A program made the position numbers and the translations under genes. From contig JAPUIR010000183.1 in NCBI GenBank assembly GCA_027296805.1, forward strand, positions 1-7,460: DNA of 7,460 nucleotides, given 5' to 3'. Of the stretch, positions 1 to 5,825 are shown in pieces (positions within the stretch are counted from its first letter, which is position 1; every line of letters starts with the position of its first letter). The stretch is from Chloroflexota bacterium (GTDB lineage: Bacteria > Chloroflexota > Dehalococcoidia > Bin125). The notes below the pieces were generated by a model that was not told where the DNA came from, did no database searches, and saw only the letters and a program-made list of their open reading frames with translations.

Positions 1-726
1 GTGGACTCTGAGCAGGTGTGCCGCAATGTGGAGGTGCAACTGCAAAGCTTCGCCGGTGATTGGCACAGCATCTGGCAATGCGGCGAAGCTCGTGAAGGGG
101 AGGACTTCGCATACAACTGGCAGGTCTCGCTGGCGCAGACGGATGACCAGGTTGGCGGGAGAATTTCGTTCCACGCTTGCCCCGGCCGTGGCCGCATTCA
201 GTACGAAGTGACCGGCGTGGTTGATCCCAAGTCGGACACCGTCACTCTCGAAGGCGTTCGCCGCATCTCTCTCGGCCCACTCGGCGGCAACAGCCCCTTC
301 CGGACCACATTCACACTCCTCCGCCTGGGCGAGCCCGACCCGAACCTCGATCCCGTACACGACCTCGCGATTGCCGTGACCCCGCTCGGCACCGCGGTCT
401 TCGTGGACGAGCCGATCGAGTACCGGGTGACCGTGACGAACCGGGGCGGCGACAAGGCGGAGGACGTCGAAGTCACGATCTCGCCCGGCGGCGCCAGCTG
501 GGAGTTCCTCAGTTCCCCGAGCGACTGCGAGACCATCGGGCTCTTGCACGTCATCTGTCAGGTGGGCTCCCTGGGTCCCGGGCAGAGCGCCAGCTTCTTC
601 TTCGCGCTCGTCCCGACGAGTTCCGGAGAGATGCAGACGGTGATCCGCGTAGACGCCGCTGGCTCCGACTTCATCCAGGGCAGCAACGATCGCACCGTTA
701 AGGTGGCGGTGATTGAGGCGCCCTAG
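1..726 (+). CDS. Secreted-type protein with C-terminal DUF11-like beta domain (5' end possibly outside window)
   Basis: The frame is open from the first base (GTG) to TAG at 724-726, giving 241 residues. The true start may lie upstream, and no signal peptide is visible in the part shown. Residues 1-112 are a beta-rich region with scattered Trp and Cys (WHSIWQCGE, HACPGRGR) that I do not recognise. Residues 115-241 look like a DUF11/CARDB-type Ig-like repeat: an opening DLAIAVTPLGTAVFVDEPI, then YRVTVTNRGGDKAEDVEVTI, and later LGPGQSASFFFALVP. That pattern is typical of bacterial cell-surface or secreted proteins and usually serves as a spacer or adhesion module. No catalytic motif is seen. 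The following region contains no clear terminator, only a weak 5-bp stem around 727-753. The C-terminal domain assignment is fairly safe; the overall function is unknown. Confidence 0.75.
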   Translation: MDSEQVCRNVEVQLQSFAGDWHSIWQCGEAREGEDFAYNWQVSLAQTDDQVGGRISFHACPGRGRIQYEVTGVVDPKSDTVTLEGVRRISLGPLGGNSPFRTTFTLLRLGEPDPNLDPVHDLAIAVTPLGTAVFVDEPIEYRVTVTNRGGDKAEDVEVTISPGGASWEFLSSPSDCETIGLLHVICQVGSLGPGQSASFFFALVPTSSGEMQTVIRVDAAGSDFIQGSNDRTVKVAVIEAP

Positions 727-862
727 CGCTCAGGCTGAGGAAGCCCCGAGCGTGAACAACCGCAAGGGATTGAAGGGCGCCGCCGCCCAGCGCCGCCCCG
801 CCGGCCGCAAGTCCGATCAGCAGAACTCCGACGACGAACCTGGGCTGCAAGACCCGGCGCAT
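698..862 (-). CDS. Possible small membrane protein, 54 residues
   Basis: Reading leftward from ATG at 862, a 54-residue frame ends at TAA (698-700). It begins MRRVLQPRF and continues with one long apolar stretch, VVGVLLIGLAAGGAALGGGA (about residues 10-29). That has the shape of a signal peptide or single membrane helix with a positively charged N-terminus. A strong Shine-Dalgarno (GGGAGG) stands about 5 bases before the ATG, which is the main reason to list it. The last 29 bases overlap the 3' end of the DUF11-like gene in the convergent direction. It could be a real small membrane protein, the surviving N-terminus of a secreted protein whose remainder was lost, or chance in GC-rich DNA. No family is recognised. 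Confidence 0.35.
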   Translation of the reverse strand: MRRVLQPRFVVGVLLIGLAAGGAALGGGALQSLAVVHARGFLSLSARAPQSPPP

Positions 863-1095
863 AGGTCCTCCCTCACGCTCCGCTCATCGAGAGTGGGCGG
901 CGGCAGGCTAGGCCCGGCGTTGGGCATCGTCAATTCAGAGCGGGGAACGGAGCGCCTTCCTCTACGAGTGCACCTCGTGGTCGAGAAAATGGAACAAGCG
1001 ATCTGGGGAGTCTGGTGAGCCGCGTTGCTGTCAGAACGGCTGTCAAACAGGCCACCGGCGACCAGACCGGTGTCGGGGCGCCACCAGATCCCTTC

Positions 1096-1104
1096 TGGTA
1101 AAGT
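1096..1104 (+). promoter_or_regulatory. Extended -10 promoter element for tRNA-Thr
   Basis: TGGTAAAGT (TG, one base, then TAAAGT) lies 8 bases before the first base of tRNA-Thr, which fits an extended -10 box. No convincing -35 box is seen 16-18 bases upstream. The rest of 863-1095 holds no gene I can support. It contains a GC hairpin, CACCGG/CCGGTG, around 1053-1072 and a direct repeat of GCTGTCA just before that, neither with an obvious role. Confidence 0.4.
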
Positions 1105-1112
1105 CGAAGAAG

Positions 1113-1187
1113 GCCGGCGTAGCTCAGTGGTAGAGCAGCTGTTTCGTAAACAGCAGGCCGACGGTTCGAATCCGCCCGCCGGCTCCA
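1113..1187 (+). tRNA. tRNA-Thr (anticodon CGT), CCA encoded
   Basis: A complete cloverleaf is visible. The acceptor stem GCCGGCG (1113-1119) pairs with CGCCGGC (1177-1183). The D-stem is GCTC/GAGC. The anticodon stem GCTGT/ACAGC encloses loop TTCGTAA (1143-1149), giving anticodon CGT at 1145-1147, which reads ACG threonine codons. The T-arm loop is the standard TTCGAAT (1165-1171), with one A-C mismatch in its stem. The discriminator T is followed by an encoded CCA (1185-1187). The tRNA matters beyond decoding because its 3' half is repeated 2.5 kb downstream, as expected for a tRNA used as an integration site. Confidence 0.95.
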
Positions 1188-1189
1188 CC
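1143..1189 (+). repeat. Direct repeat, left copy (anticodon loop to 3' end of tRNA-Thr); attachment-site-like
   Basis: These 47 bp match 3643-3689 at 46 positions, in the same orientation and exactly 2,500 bp apart; bases 1151-1189 are identical. The match begins at the first base of the anticodon loop and collapses immediately upstream. With a 2-base gap the similarity continues a few bases beyond the CCA, through CACCGACC. Tyrosine integrases of many islands and prophages recombine at the anticodon loop of a tRNA and rebuild its 3' half, leaving exactly this kind of duplication. Reading it as an att site is inference; the repeat itself is directly visible. Confidence 0.85.
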
Positions 1190-1549
1190 CCACCGACCAT
1201 CGCTCCGCTGCCGCCTGAAGCGGGGATCGCGCTCGCAAGGTGTCGCCCATTCGATGTCGGTCATCGCCGCCGCCTATCCCTTCCGGCGATCCGCGCCCCC
1301 TGACCCCACGCCGTCGCTTCGAACTTCAGCGTAGTCCTCGGCCGCAACGGAGTATGGGCGGGACGAGCCACGACGTCAGTGCGCCTGACCGACCCGCCAA
1401 GCCCACGATACCGGCAGGAAGCCACGGCTCACGAGAACCTTTCACGTGCCCGCGCCCTCCGAACCGGTTCTGGCGAGTGACGCCCAGAATACACACTCTG
1501 TCAGTATTTATATATTAGTCTCTCTATTATGAATAGAATGAAGGTGACA
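1188..1549. other. Non-coding leader of the islet (tRNA end to first gene)
   Basis: I see no supportable gene in these 362 bases on either strand. They contain a perfect 10-bp palindrome GAACCGGTTC at 1461-1470, a CACGTG box at 1443-1448, and a sudden AT-rich patch at 1504-1530 just before the first gene. The bulk may be the attachment-site arm of the former element. Confidence 0.5.
1461..1530 (+). promoter_or_regulatory. Likely promoter/operator region of the winged-helix-like gene
   Basis: Within GC-rich DNA the stretch 1504-1530 is strikingly AT-rich, with -10-like hexamers TATATT (1511-1516) and TATTAT (1525-1530). No good -35 box sits at standard spacing. The palindrome GAACCGGTTC lies about 40-60 bases upstream of these and could be a dimer-binding operator, possibly for the product of the gene it precedes. 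The AT-rich patch is observed; regulatory roles are inferred. Confidence 0.35.
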
Positions 1550-1969
1550 ATGCCTAAAGCTAGCTTCACAATCACCGTCGAAGGGGCGGAGGCCGCTGAC
1601 CTGATTGCCGCAGTGCAGGAGTTCTTCGCGGCTCGCGCGGCTCCAGTGGAACTCGAGCCGGACGACGAGTGGACCGCCGAGCAGGTCGAGCTGATGTGGC
1701 GAAAAGTGACGCCGGACTACCGAGAACTCGTCATGGCACTCTTCTCGGAGGGCGGTTCCGCTTCGATGGAAGAACTCATGAGCGAGCTAGAGGGAACACG
1801 TCAAGAGGTCGGCGGCAGGCTCAGCTCCCCCGGCCATCAGGCGCGGCTAAACCCCCAATTGGCTGTGCAAAAGCGTCGGAAGCTCGTCTTCTGGGACCCT
1901 GGCACAGAGAGATACACGCTCCAGCCCGAGGCAATCGAGCCGTTGCGGCAGCTCATCAGTGATACCTAG
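1550..1969 (+). CDS. Small protein with winged-helix-like C-terminal half
   Basis: I do not recognise a named family. The frame opens at ATG 1529, with in-frame ATGs at 1538 and 1550. I prefer 1550 because AAGG at 1541-1544 gives a Shine-Dalgarno only for that start; it yields 139 residues beginning MPKASFTITVEG. Residues 1-45 look like a strand and helix followed by acidic residues. The rest, from about WTAEQVELMWRKVTPDYREL onward, resembles a helix-turn-helix or winged-helix domain: a helix ending ALFSEGG, a second, SMEELMSELEG, a basic segment with GHQARLNPQL and QKRRKLVFWD, then a beta turn ERYTLQPEAIEPLRQLI. Its role could be DNA binding, perhaps a regulator of the islet. It stops at TAG 1967-1969, and the next 181 bases hold no gene I can support. 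Confidence 0.65.
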   Translation: MPKASFTITVEGAEAADLIAAVQEFFAARAAPVELEPDDEWTAEQVELMWRKVTPDYRELVMALFSEGGSASMEELMSELEGTRQEVGGRLSSPGHQARLNPQLAVQKRRKLVFWDPGTERYTLQPEAIEPLRQLISDT

Positions 1970-2111
1970 GGGCACCCACGCGTGCGGATTGAGCCACTTG
2001 AAGAGCAGGTTGGGGGCTCCATCGCCGAGCTGGTAGAGGAACGACAGGGACTCGGCGATGTGAAGGACTCACCCGTCGCACTGCGGTTAGGATGTCTACT
2101 TCAGCACTCGC

Positions 2112-2143
2112 TAGAATCAACCGCAGACCCGATGAGGTGGAGG
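2112..2143 (+). promoter_or_regulatory. -10-like box and strong ribosome binding site of the chimeric ORF
   Basis: TAGAAT (2112-2117) is a good -10 hexamer without a clear -35. GGAGG at 2139-2143 stands 7 bases before ATG 2151 and supports that start. Since the N-terminus that follows resembles the start of an MmeI-like methyltransferase, these may be the native expression signals of that lost gene. Confidence 0.4.
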
Positions 2144-2150
2144 TTCCTGG

Positions 2151-2552
2151 ATGGCAGTAACGAGCTCGGAGACACTTCCACCCTCGCTCAGCCCCTCCGA
2201 GTTCGCGGCCAAGTGGACGATTAACAGCCAGAAGGAGAGCTCGTCATCGCAGGAGCACTTCATTGACCTCTGCCACATGTTGGGCGTGCTGACCCCCAAC
2301 GCCGACGTGCCCATCCGCCTGCGCATCGGCATCAACGCCGGGGAGCCGATCGCCGAGGACGATGACCTCCACGGCGCATCGGTGGTGATCGCGAAGCGGC
2401 TGGAGTCGGCCGCACCGACAGACGGCATCCTCGTCTCGGACGTCGTGAAGCAGATGGTGGTCGGGAAGGACTTCGCCTTCACGGACCAGGGGGAGGTGGA
2501 CCTGAAGGGGTTCGACGAGCCGGTGCGGGCCTGGACGGTGGCGTGGGAGTGA
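2151..2552 (+). pseudogene. Chimeric ORF: MmeI-like DNA methyltransferase N-terminus joined to class III cyclase C-terminus
   Basis: The 133-residue frame has a good ribosome binding site but consists of two unrelated protein ends. Residues 12-52 (SPSEFAAKW near 14-22, then SQEHFIDLCHMLGVLTPNAD around 33-52) match the N-terminal signature of large class I DNA methyltransferases of the MmeI/type IIL restriction-modification kind, which normally run to several hundred or more residues. Residues 53-133 (IRLRIGINAGEPI, DGILVSDVVKQM, GKDFAFTDQGEVDLKGF, EPVRAWTVAWE) are the C-terminal end of a class III adenylate/guanylate cyclase domain. The metal-binding N-terminal half is absent, so cyclase activity is not expected. 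The join is near base 2304 and keeps frame. The stop overlaps the next gene's ATG (TGATG), suggesting translational coupling. Family assignments come from motif memory. I call it a fusion remnant, though it may still be translated. Confidence 0.7.
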
Positions 2553-3361
2553 TGGCGCAGGAACGCTGGCAGGTTTCCGAAGCGGCGGCGAGCAACTACG
2601 AACGTGTCAACGTTCCGGGCTTCTTCGCCGCCTGGGCGAGCGAGCTACTGAAGCGAGCGGCCCTGCAGTCCGGGGAGCGGGTGCTCGATGTCGCCTGCGG
2701 CACAGGGATCGTCGCACGCGGGGCCGTGGAGCAGGTTGGGGAGGGGGGAGTGGTGACGGGTGTGGACCTCAACGTGGGAATGCTGACGGAGGCGGCGAAG
2801 CACGTGCCCGCCGGTTTCCGGATCGAGTGGCGCGAGGCGGACGCGACGGAGTTGCCGTGTGGCGACGCGGCCTTTGACGTGGTCCTCTGCCAGCAAGGGG
2901 TGCAGTTCTTCCCGGAGAAGGCGCTGGCCGTCGCTGAAATGCACCGCGTCTTAGCGTCCGACGGGCGTGTCGTCGTCAGTGTCTGGCGGGGCTTAGAGCA
3001 CAATGCCTTTCCGGCTATCCAGTCGGAGGCGCTTGCGCGTCACCTCGGGGCGGAGTTCGGGACGATGATGGCGGCACCCTTTGCGTACGGCGACGCCGGC
3101 ACGTTCGCCGCCCTATTCCGCTCGGCGGGATTTCGGGACGTCAAGGTCGAGGCCGTCGAGTTGACCCCGACGCAATCCCGCGAGCCGGAGCGGGTCGCCG
3201 AGAAGTTCTTGGCGCTACCGATGGCTGAGACGATCGCGAAGATGCCGGATGCAGCGCGGCAAGCAATGATCGAGGACATCCTGTCGGCTATCCCGGGGAA
3301 CCCGAGCGATCCAGCGGTGCTCGCTCCAACGTCGGCGCACATCCTGACCGCGCGACGGTGA
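2552..3361 (+). CDS. Class I SAM-dependent methyltransferase (UbiE/Methyltransf_11-like)
   Basis: A 269-residue cytoplasmic methyltransferase, complete and of usual length. ATG 2552 overlaps the preceding stop; in-frame GTGs at 2543 and 2549 are possible but less likely. Residues 4-33 form the helical cap (WQVSEAAASNYERV, PGFFAAWASELL). Motif I is VLDVACGTGIVAR (44-56), the glycine loop that binds S-adenosylmethionine. VVTGVDLN (67-74) has the acidic residue D72 for the ribose. EADATELP (95-102) and AFDVVLCQQGVQFF (about 107-120) are the post-I motifs. The protein ends SAHILTARR. The family methylates small molecules or occasionally lipids and proteins; the substrate cannot be read here. It is the only intact enzyme gene in the islet, sandwiched between two cyclase tails, and is probably co-translated with the chimeric ORF. 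Confidence 0.9.
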   Translation: MAQERWQVSEAAASNYERVNVPGFFAAWASELLKRAALQSGERVLDVACGTGIVARGAVEQVGEGGVVTGVDLNVGMLTEAAKHVPAGFRIEWREADATELPCGDAAFDVVLCQQGVQFFPEKALAVAEMHRVLASDGRVVVSVWRGLEHNAFPAIQSEALARHLGAEFGTMMAAPFAYGDAGTFAALFRSAGFRDVKVEAVELTPTQSREPERVAEKFLALPMAETIAKMPDAARQAMIEDILSAIPGNPSDPAVLAPTSAHILTARR

Positions 3362-3501
3362 TCAGGTTGGCGAGGGTGATGGGGCAGGCGTCGGACGGCG
3401 TCAAACTGCTCCTCGCTGGGAAGGACTCCGCCTGTGCAGAACAGGCCGAGGCGCTCAAGGGGTTCGAGGAGCCCGCGCGGGCATGGGCGGTTCGTGCATG
3501 A
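3358..3501 (+). pseudogene. Second class III cyclase C-terminal remnant
   Basis: Starting from a GTG that overlaps the methyltransferase stop (GTGA), a 47-residue frame runs to TGA 3499-3501. It aligns with the end of the cyclase part of the upstream chimera: VIRLARVMGQASDG, a gap of about six residues where ILVSDV is expected, VKLLLAGKD, CAEQAEALKGF, EEPARAWAVRA. The consensus phenylalanine after GKD is replaced, and the Asp-Gln-Gly-Glu turn is degraded. At DNA level the stretches GGGAAGGACT and AAGGGGTTCGA are shared with the upstream copy. It lacks the whole catalytic domain and is best read as a decayed fragment, a diverged relative of the tail at 2307-2552. Confidence 0.7.
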
Positions 3502-3531
3502 GCGATCACCGACGCTCACAGGGCAGCGAGA

Positions 3532-3578
3532 ACTTCCAATCCGCAGGTTGCAGGTTCTAGTCCTGCCGGCTCGTTCCA
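3532..3578 (+). pseudogene. Degenerate tRNA-Arg-like 3' half
   Basis: A perfect T-arm (GCAGG, loop TTCTAGT, CCTGC; 3550-3566) follows an anticodon-loop-like CTTCCAA (3533-3539) and stem strand TCCGC. This resembles arginine tRNAs with a CTTCTAATCCGCAGG-type core, with one changed anticodon base. The invariant T-loop TTCGA is TTCTA, the 5' anticodon strand no longer pairs, and an extra T precedes the terminal CCA (3576-3578). A weak trace of a 5' half (GCTCA, CAGGGCAGCG) lies at 3514-3529. It is not a working tRNA. It may be an old att scar from another element or a decayed tRNA copy. Confidence 0.55.
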
Positions 3579-3610
3579 CACCCTAACTGGACAGATTCTT
3601 CCGCTAGAAT

Positions 3611-3687
3611 GCCGGGGAAGCACAGCGCTTACGGCTTCCGACTTCGTAACCAGCAGGCCGACGGTTCGAATCCGCCCGCCGGCTCCA
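3611..3687 (+). pseudogene. Pseudo-tRNA-Thr: near-identical 3' half, corrupted 5' half
   Basis: From 3643 to the CCA at 3685-3687 it copies the intact tRNA-Thr with one substitution. Bases 3611-3635 still resemble the 5' half (GCCGG, then AGC, CAG and TA in register; about 17 of 25 match with one gap), and 6 of 7 acceptor pairs remain. The D-stem and anticodon stem do not pair, so it should not fold or function. A different hairpin, GGAAGC (3616-3621) with GCTTCC (3634-3639), replaces the D-arm. A -10-like TAGAAT precedes it at 3605-3610. The contrast between the halves suggests the 3' half was renewed by integration or gene conversion while the 5' half decayed. Confidence 0.7.
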
Positions 3688-3689
3688 CC
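3643..3689 (+). repeat. Direct repeat, right copy of tRNA-Thr 3' half; attachment-site-like
   Basis: This is the partner of 1143-1189, with a single mismatch at 3650. Loose similarity continues through CACCGACC to 3700, two bases before the stop codon of the LLM oxidoreductase gene. The islet boundary therefore abuts that gene without interrupting it. Confidence 0.85.
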
Positions 3690-3701
3690 TCCCACCGACC
3701 C

Positions 3702-4556
3702 CTAGCCGAGCTTCTCCGCCAGCCGCGCGAACTCGTCCAGCCGCTTGATGGCGCTGTCCGGCTCCTCCGGCCCCAGCCAGCAGAGCAGCCGCCCGAAGCC
3801 CAGGTCCAGCAGCGCCCGGCAGTGATCCTCGTTGGGCTCCATGACGAAGCAGGAGAGATCCAGCTCCGCCATGTCGCGCCCCACTTTCTCTGCTTGGCCC
3901 CGGATCTCCTCCAGCCCCTGGGCCAGCGGGGTCACGTCGTCGTCGCGTGAGATCGGGATCCAGCCGTCGCAATAGTCCACGACCCGCTCGTAGGCCCACT
4001 TCGACTGCGCCCCGAGCAGGACGGGCGGCCCGCCGGCCCGCGCCGGCTTGGGGAAGTGCCACATGGGCTCGAAGTCGACGAACTCGCCTTTGAAGCTGGG
4101 CTCCTGCTCGTTCCACATGGTGCGCATCGCCAGGACGTACTCCCGGGTGATCGGCCAGCGACTCTGGAACTGGTTGCCGTGGTCCTCCAGCTCTTCCTGG
4201 TTCCAGCCAGCCCCGATCCCCAAGATTAAGCGCCCCTGCGCGACCTGATCCAAGGTCGCGATCGTCTTGCCAAGCACGATGGGATCATGCTCCGGAATTA
4301 AGCAGATGCCGGTGCCCAGTTTGATCCGCTCCGTCACCGCCGCGACGGCGGCAAGCTCGACGAATGGGTCCGGGATATGGGCATACTCGCGTGGAAGGTC
4401 GCCGCCCCCGGGGTAGGGCGTCTTCCGCGCCGTGGGGATATGGGTGTGCTCGGGGATGAAGAGCGACTCGAGGTCGCGGGATTCCGCTGCGAGCCCAGCC
4501 TCCCGCGGGCTGATGGAATAGTCCGTGGCGAAAAGAAAGACGCCCAAGCGGCTCAT
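3702..4556 (-). CDS. F420-dependent LLM class oxidoreductase (Rv2161c/TIGR03619-like)
   Basis: A 284-residue luciferase-like TIM-barrel oxidoreductase. ATG at 4556 has GGAGG five bases upstream. The N-terminal MSRLGVFLFATDYSI is strand 1. ESLFIPEHTHIP (30-41) is the classic active-site segment of the Rv2161c subfamily. IKLGTGICLIPEHDP (78-92) follows, then the family signature DQVAQGRLILGIGAGWNQEE (103-122). VLLGAQSKWAYERVVDYCDGW lies in the second half. These enzymes use reduced F420 (sometimes FMN) for hydride transfer or oxygenation of organic substrates in the cytosol; the substrate here is unknown. It follows the acyl-CoA-dehydrogenase-like monooxygenase by 94 bases on the same strand, so the two are probably co-transcribed. 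Its stop directly adjoins the islet's right repeat. Confidence 0.92.
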   Translation of the reverse strand: MSRLGVFLFATDYSISPREAGLAAESRDLESLFIPEHTHIPTARKTPYPGGGDLPREYAHIPDPFVELAAVAAVTERIKLGTGICLIPEHDPIVLGKTIATLDQVAQGRLILGIGAGWNQEELEDHGNQFQSRWPITREYVLAMRTMWNEQEPSFKGEFVDFEPMWHFPKPARAGGPPVLLGAQSKWAYERVVDYCDGWIPISRDDDVTPLAQGLEEIRGQAEKVGRDMAELDLSCFVMEPNEDHCRALLDLGFGRLLCWLGPEEPDSAIKRLDEFARLAEKLG

Positions 4557-4650
4557 CGTGGCCTCCGTCTCCGTAGGGTGCAGGGCCGGCAGCCTAGCAC
4601 TGCTGCTTGCGCTTCTGCAGTCGGGGCCACGCGCGGAGATCGGGGACGCC

Positions 4651-5825
4651 TCAGAGAAGAGAGGTTGGGCGGATACCGAGGCGGACCTGGCCGGCTTGCT
4701 CGTAGGCGGAGTCGGAGACCATGCCGTGTTGGGTGGCGGCGTGGATGTCGCGGAAGCAGCGCTCGAGCTTGGAGCTGGTGTAGAGCGAGCTGCCGCCGCC
4801 GGCACGGTAGGCGAAGGTGACGACTTCGGCGGCAAGATCGGTGACGTAGGCACAGGCGAGGCGGCTCTGCACGTCGAGGACGCTGATCGTGGCGGCTGGG
4901 GCGCCCTCGACGGCGGCGGCAAGGGGGGCGCGCAAGGCGTCGAAGGCGAGCAAACGGGCGGAGCGATACTGGGCGTCGGCGCGTCCGAGGTCACGCTGGA
5001 AGGCGCCGCGCTGGGCGATGGTGGAGGTGGTGAACATGCGGGTGCGGTCGACGGCGAGGGCGGTGATCTCCTCGAGCGCGCGGCGGGCGAGGCCGAGGGC
5101 GGCGCCGTGATGGCTGGGCGCGACCAGAGTGCGAACGGGGAGGCTATACCAGTCACCGCCGCGTTGTCGTCCGGTCTCGGGGGCCGAGAAGCAGAATTTT
5201 TCCGAGATAAAGGTGTCGTCGATGGAGTAATCGCAGCTGCCGCTGCCGCGGAGTCCTTCGACGTCCCAGGTCTCGGGGTAGGTCGTCACGAGATGCTGGG
5301 GCAAGGCGACCGTGAGGATGCGGGGGAAGCCCTCCGCGGTGGTCTCGGGCTTGCCGTCGTGGTGGACGACGGTGTTGGCGAGGACCCATTGCGAATGCAG
5401 GATGCCGCTGCCGAACTTCCAGCGGCCGTTGACGCGGTAACCGCCGTCTTCACGCTCCACGCGGCCGGTGGGTTGGAGGGAGCCGGCGGCGATGGGGAAG
5501 TGGGGGCCATCGAAGACCTCTTCGATGGCCTCATCGGAGAGGTAGGCGGAGAGCAGAGCGATGCTGGTGCTGCCGATGAGGAGGCACCAGCCAGTCGAAC
5601 CGTCCGCGGCGCAGAGTGCTTCGAAGACTTGAGTCTGGGTGACGGGATCCAGCTCGGCCCCACAGCGCTGGGGGCGGCGATGGTGAAGAGACCGGCGTCG
5701 CGCAAGAGCTCAACGGCTTCGGGATCCAGAGTGCGACGCTGTTCGGCGGAGTCGGCGAGGCGTTCGATCTCGCTGCGGAGGTCTTCGGCGCGGGCGACCC
5801 AGTCGGTGGCGTTCTCGGTCGTGAT
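4651..5825 (-). pseudogene. Acyl-CoA dehydrogenase-like group D flavin monooxygenase, frameshifted and lacking a standard start
   Basis: Two frames together give about 391 residues, the family's normal length. The N-terminal part (from about 5825) reads TDWVARAEDLRSEIERLADS, then ELLRDAGLFTIAAPSAVG. The frame then shifts within a run of four identical bases (5658-5661). The rest continues with ELDPVTQTQVFEALCAADGS and TGWCLLIGSTS, the flavin-site stretch GYRVNGRWKFGSGILHSQWV, and the C-terminal ERCFRDIHAATQHGMVS typical of HsaA/DszC/HpaB-type monooxygenases. The span of 1,175 bases is one short of a multiple of three. The expected start codon is ATC (5823-5825), with a good AGGGAG seven bases upstream. 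No ATG, GTG or TTG occurs before residue 42 or so. Such enzymes hydroxylate or oxidise substrates using flavin supplied by a reductase. It is either a young pseudogene or carries sequencing errors. Confidence 0.85.

Larger units (their letters stand above)
1143..3689 (+). mobile_element. Putative tRNA-Thr-anchored genomic islet (2.5 kb), decayed, no integrase
   Basis: An intact tRNA-Thr sits at the left end with its 3' end pointing into the islet, and a tRNA 3'-half repeat closes the right end. This is the classic layout of an element integrated into a tRNA. The cargo is of accessory and fragmentary type: a winged-helix-like small protein, a chimeric restriction-modification/cyclase fragment, an orphan SAM methyltransferase, a second cyclase tail and broken tRNA sequences. 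No integrase, excisionase or replication gene is present, so it is either a deletion remnant or was mobilised in trans. Duplication of the tRNA by another route followed by decay would give a similar picture. Confidence 0.45.

Noticed and set aside
1053..1072. CACCGG/CCGGTG hairpin as a terminator
   Set aside because: The stem is only six pairs with an eight-base loop and is not followed by a T-run.
930..1250. Antisense frames containing strings such as RRADSNRRP
   Set aside because: These are the usual reverse-strand reading of a tRNA T-arm. They helped locate the tRNA-derived sequences but are not proteins.
1982..2224. An 80-residue + frame between the winged-helix-like gene and the chimera
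   Set aside because: No ribosome binding site, no recognisable domain, and it overlaps the better-supported chimeric ORF. The opposite strand at 1970-2070 also reads as protein-like (LSFLYQLGDGAPNLLFKW) but has a stop just before it and no start, so neither is claimed.
3040..3579. Antisense frame containing RTRTCNLRI
   Set aside because: Same artefact: the reverse reading of an Arg-type tRNA T-arm, over the methyltransferase gene. It was used only as a pointer to the tRNA-Arg-like fragment.
3702..5156. Extension of the LLM oxidoreductase to a 484-residue protein
   Set aside because: The first 200 residues are Pro/Ser/Ala-rich and overlap the monooxygenase in another frame. The ATG at 4556 has a good ribosome binding site and matches the family start.
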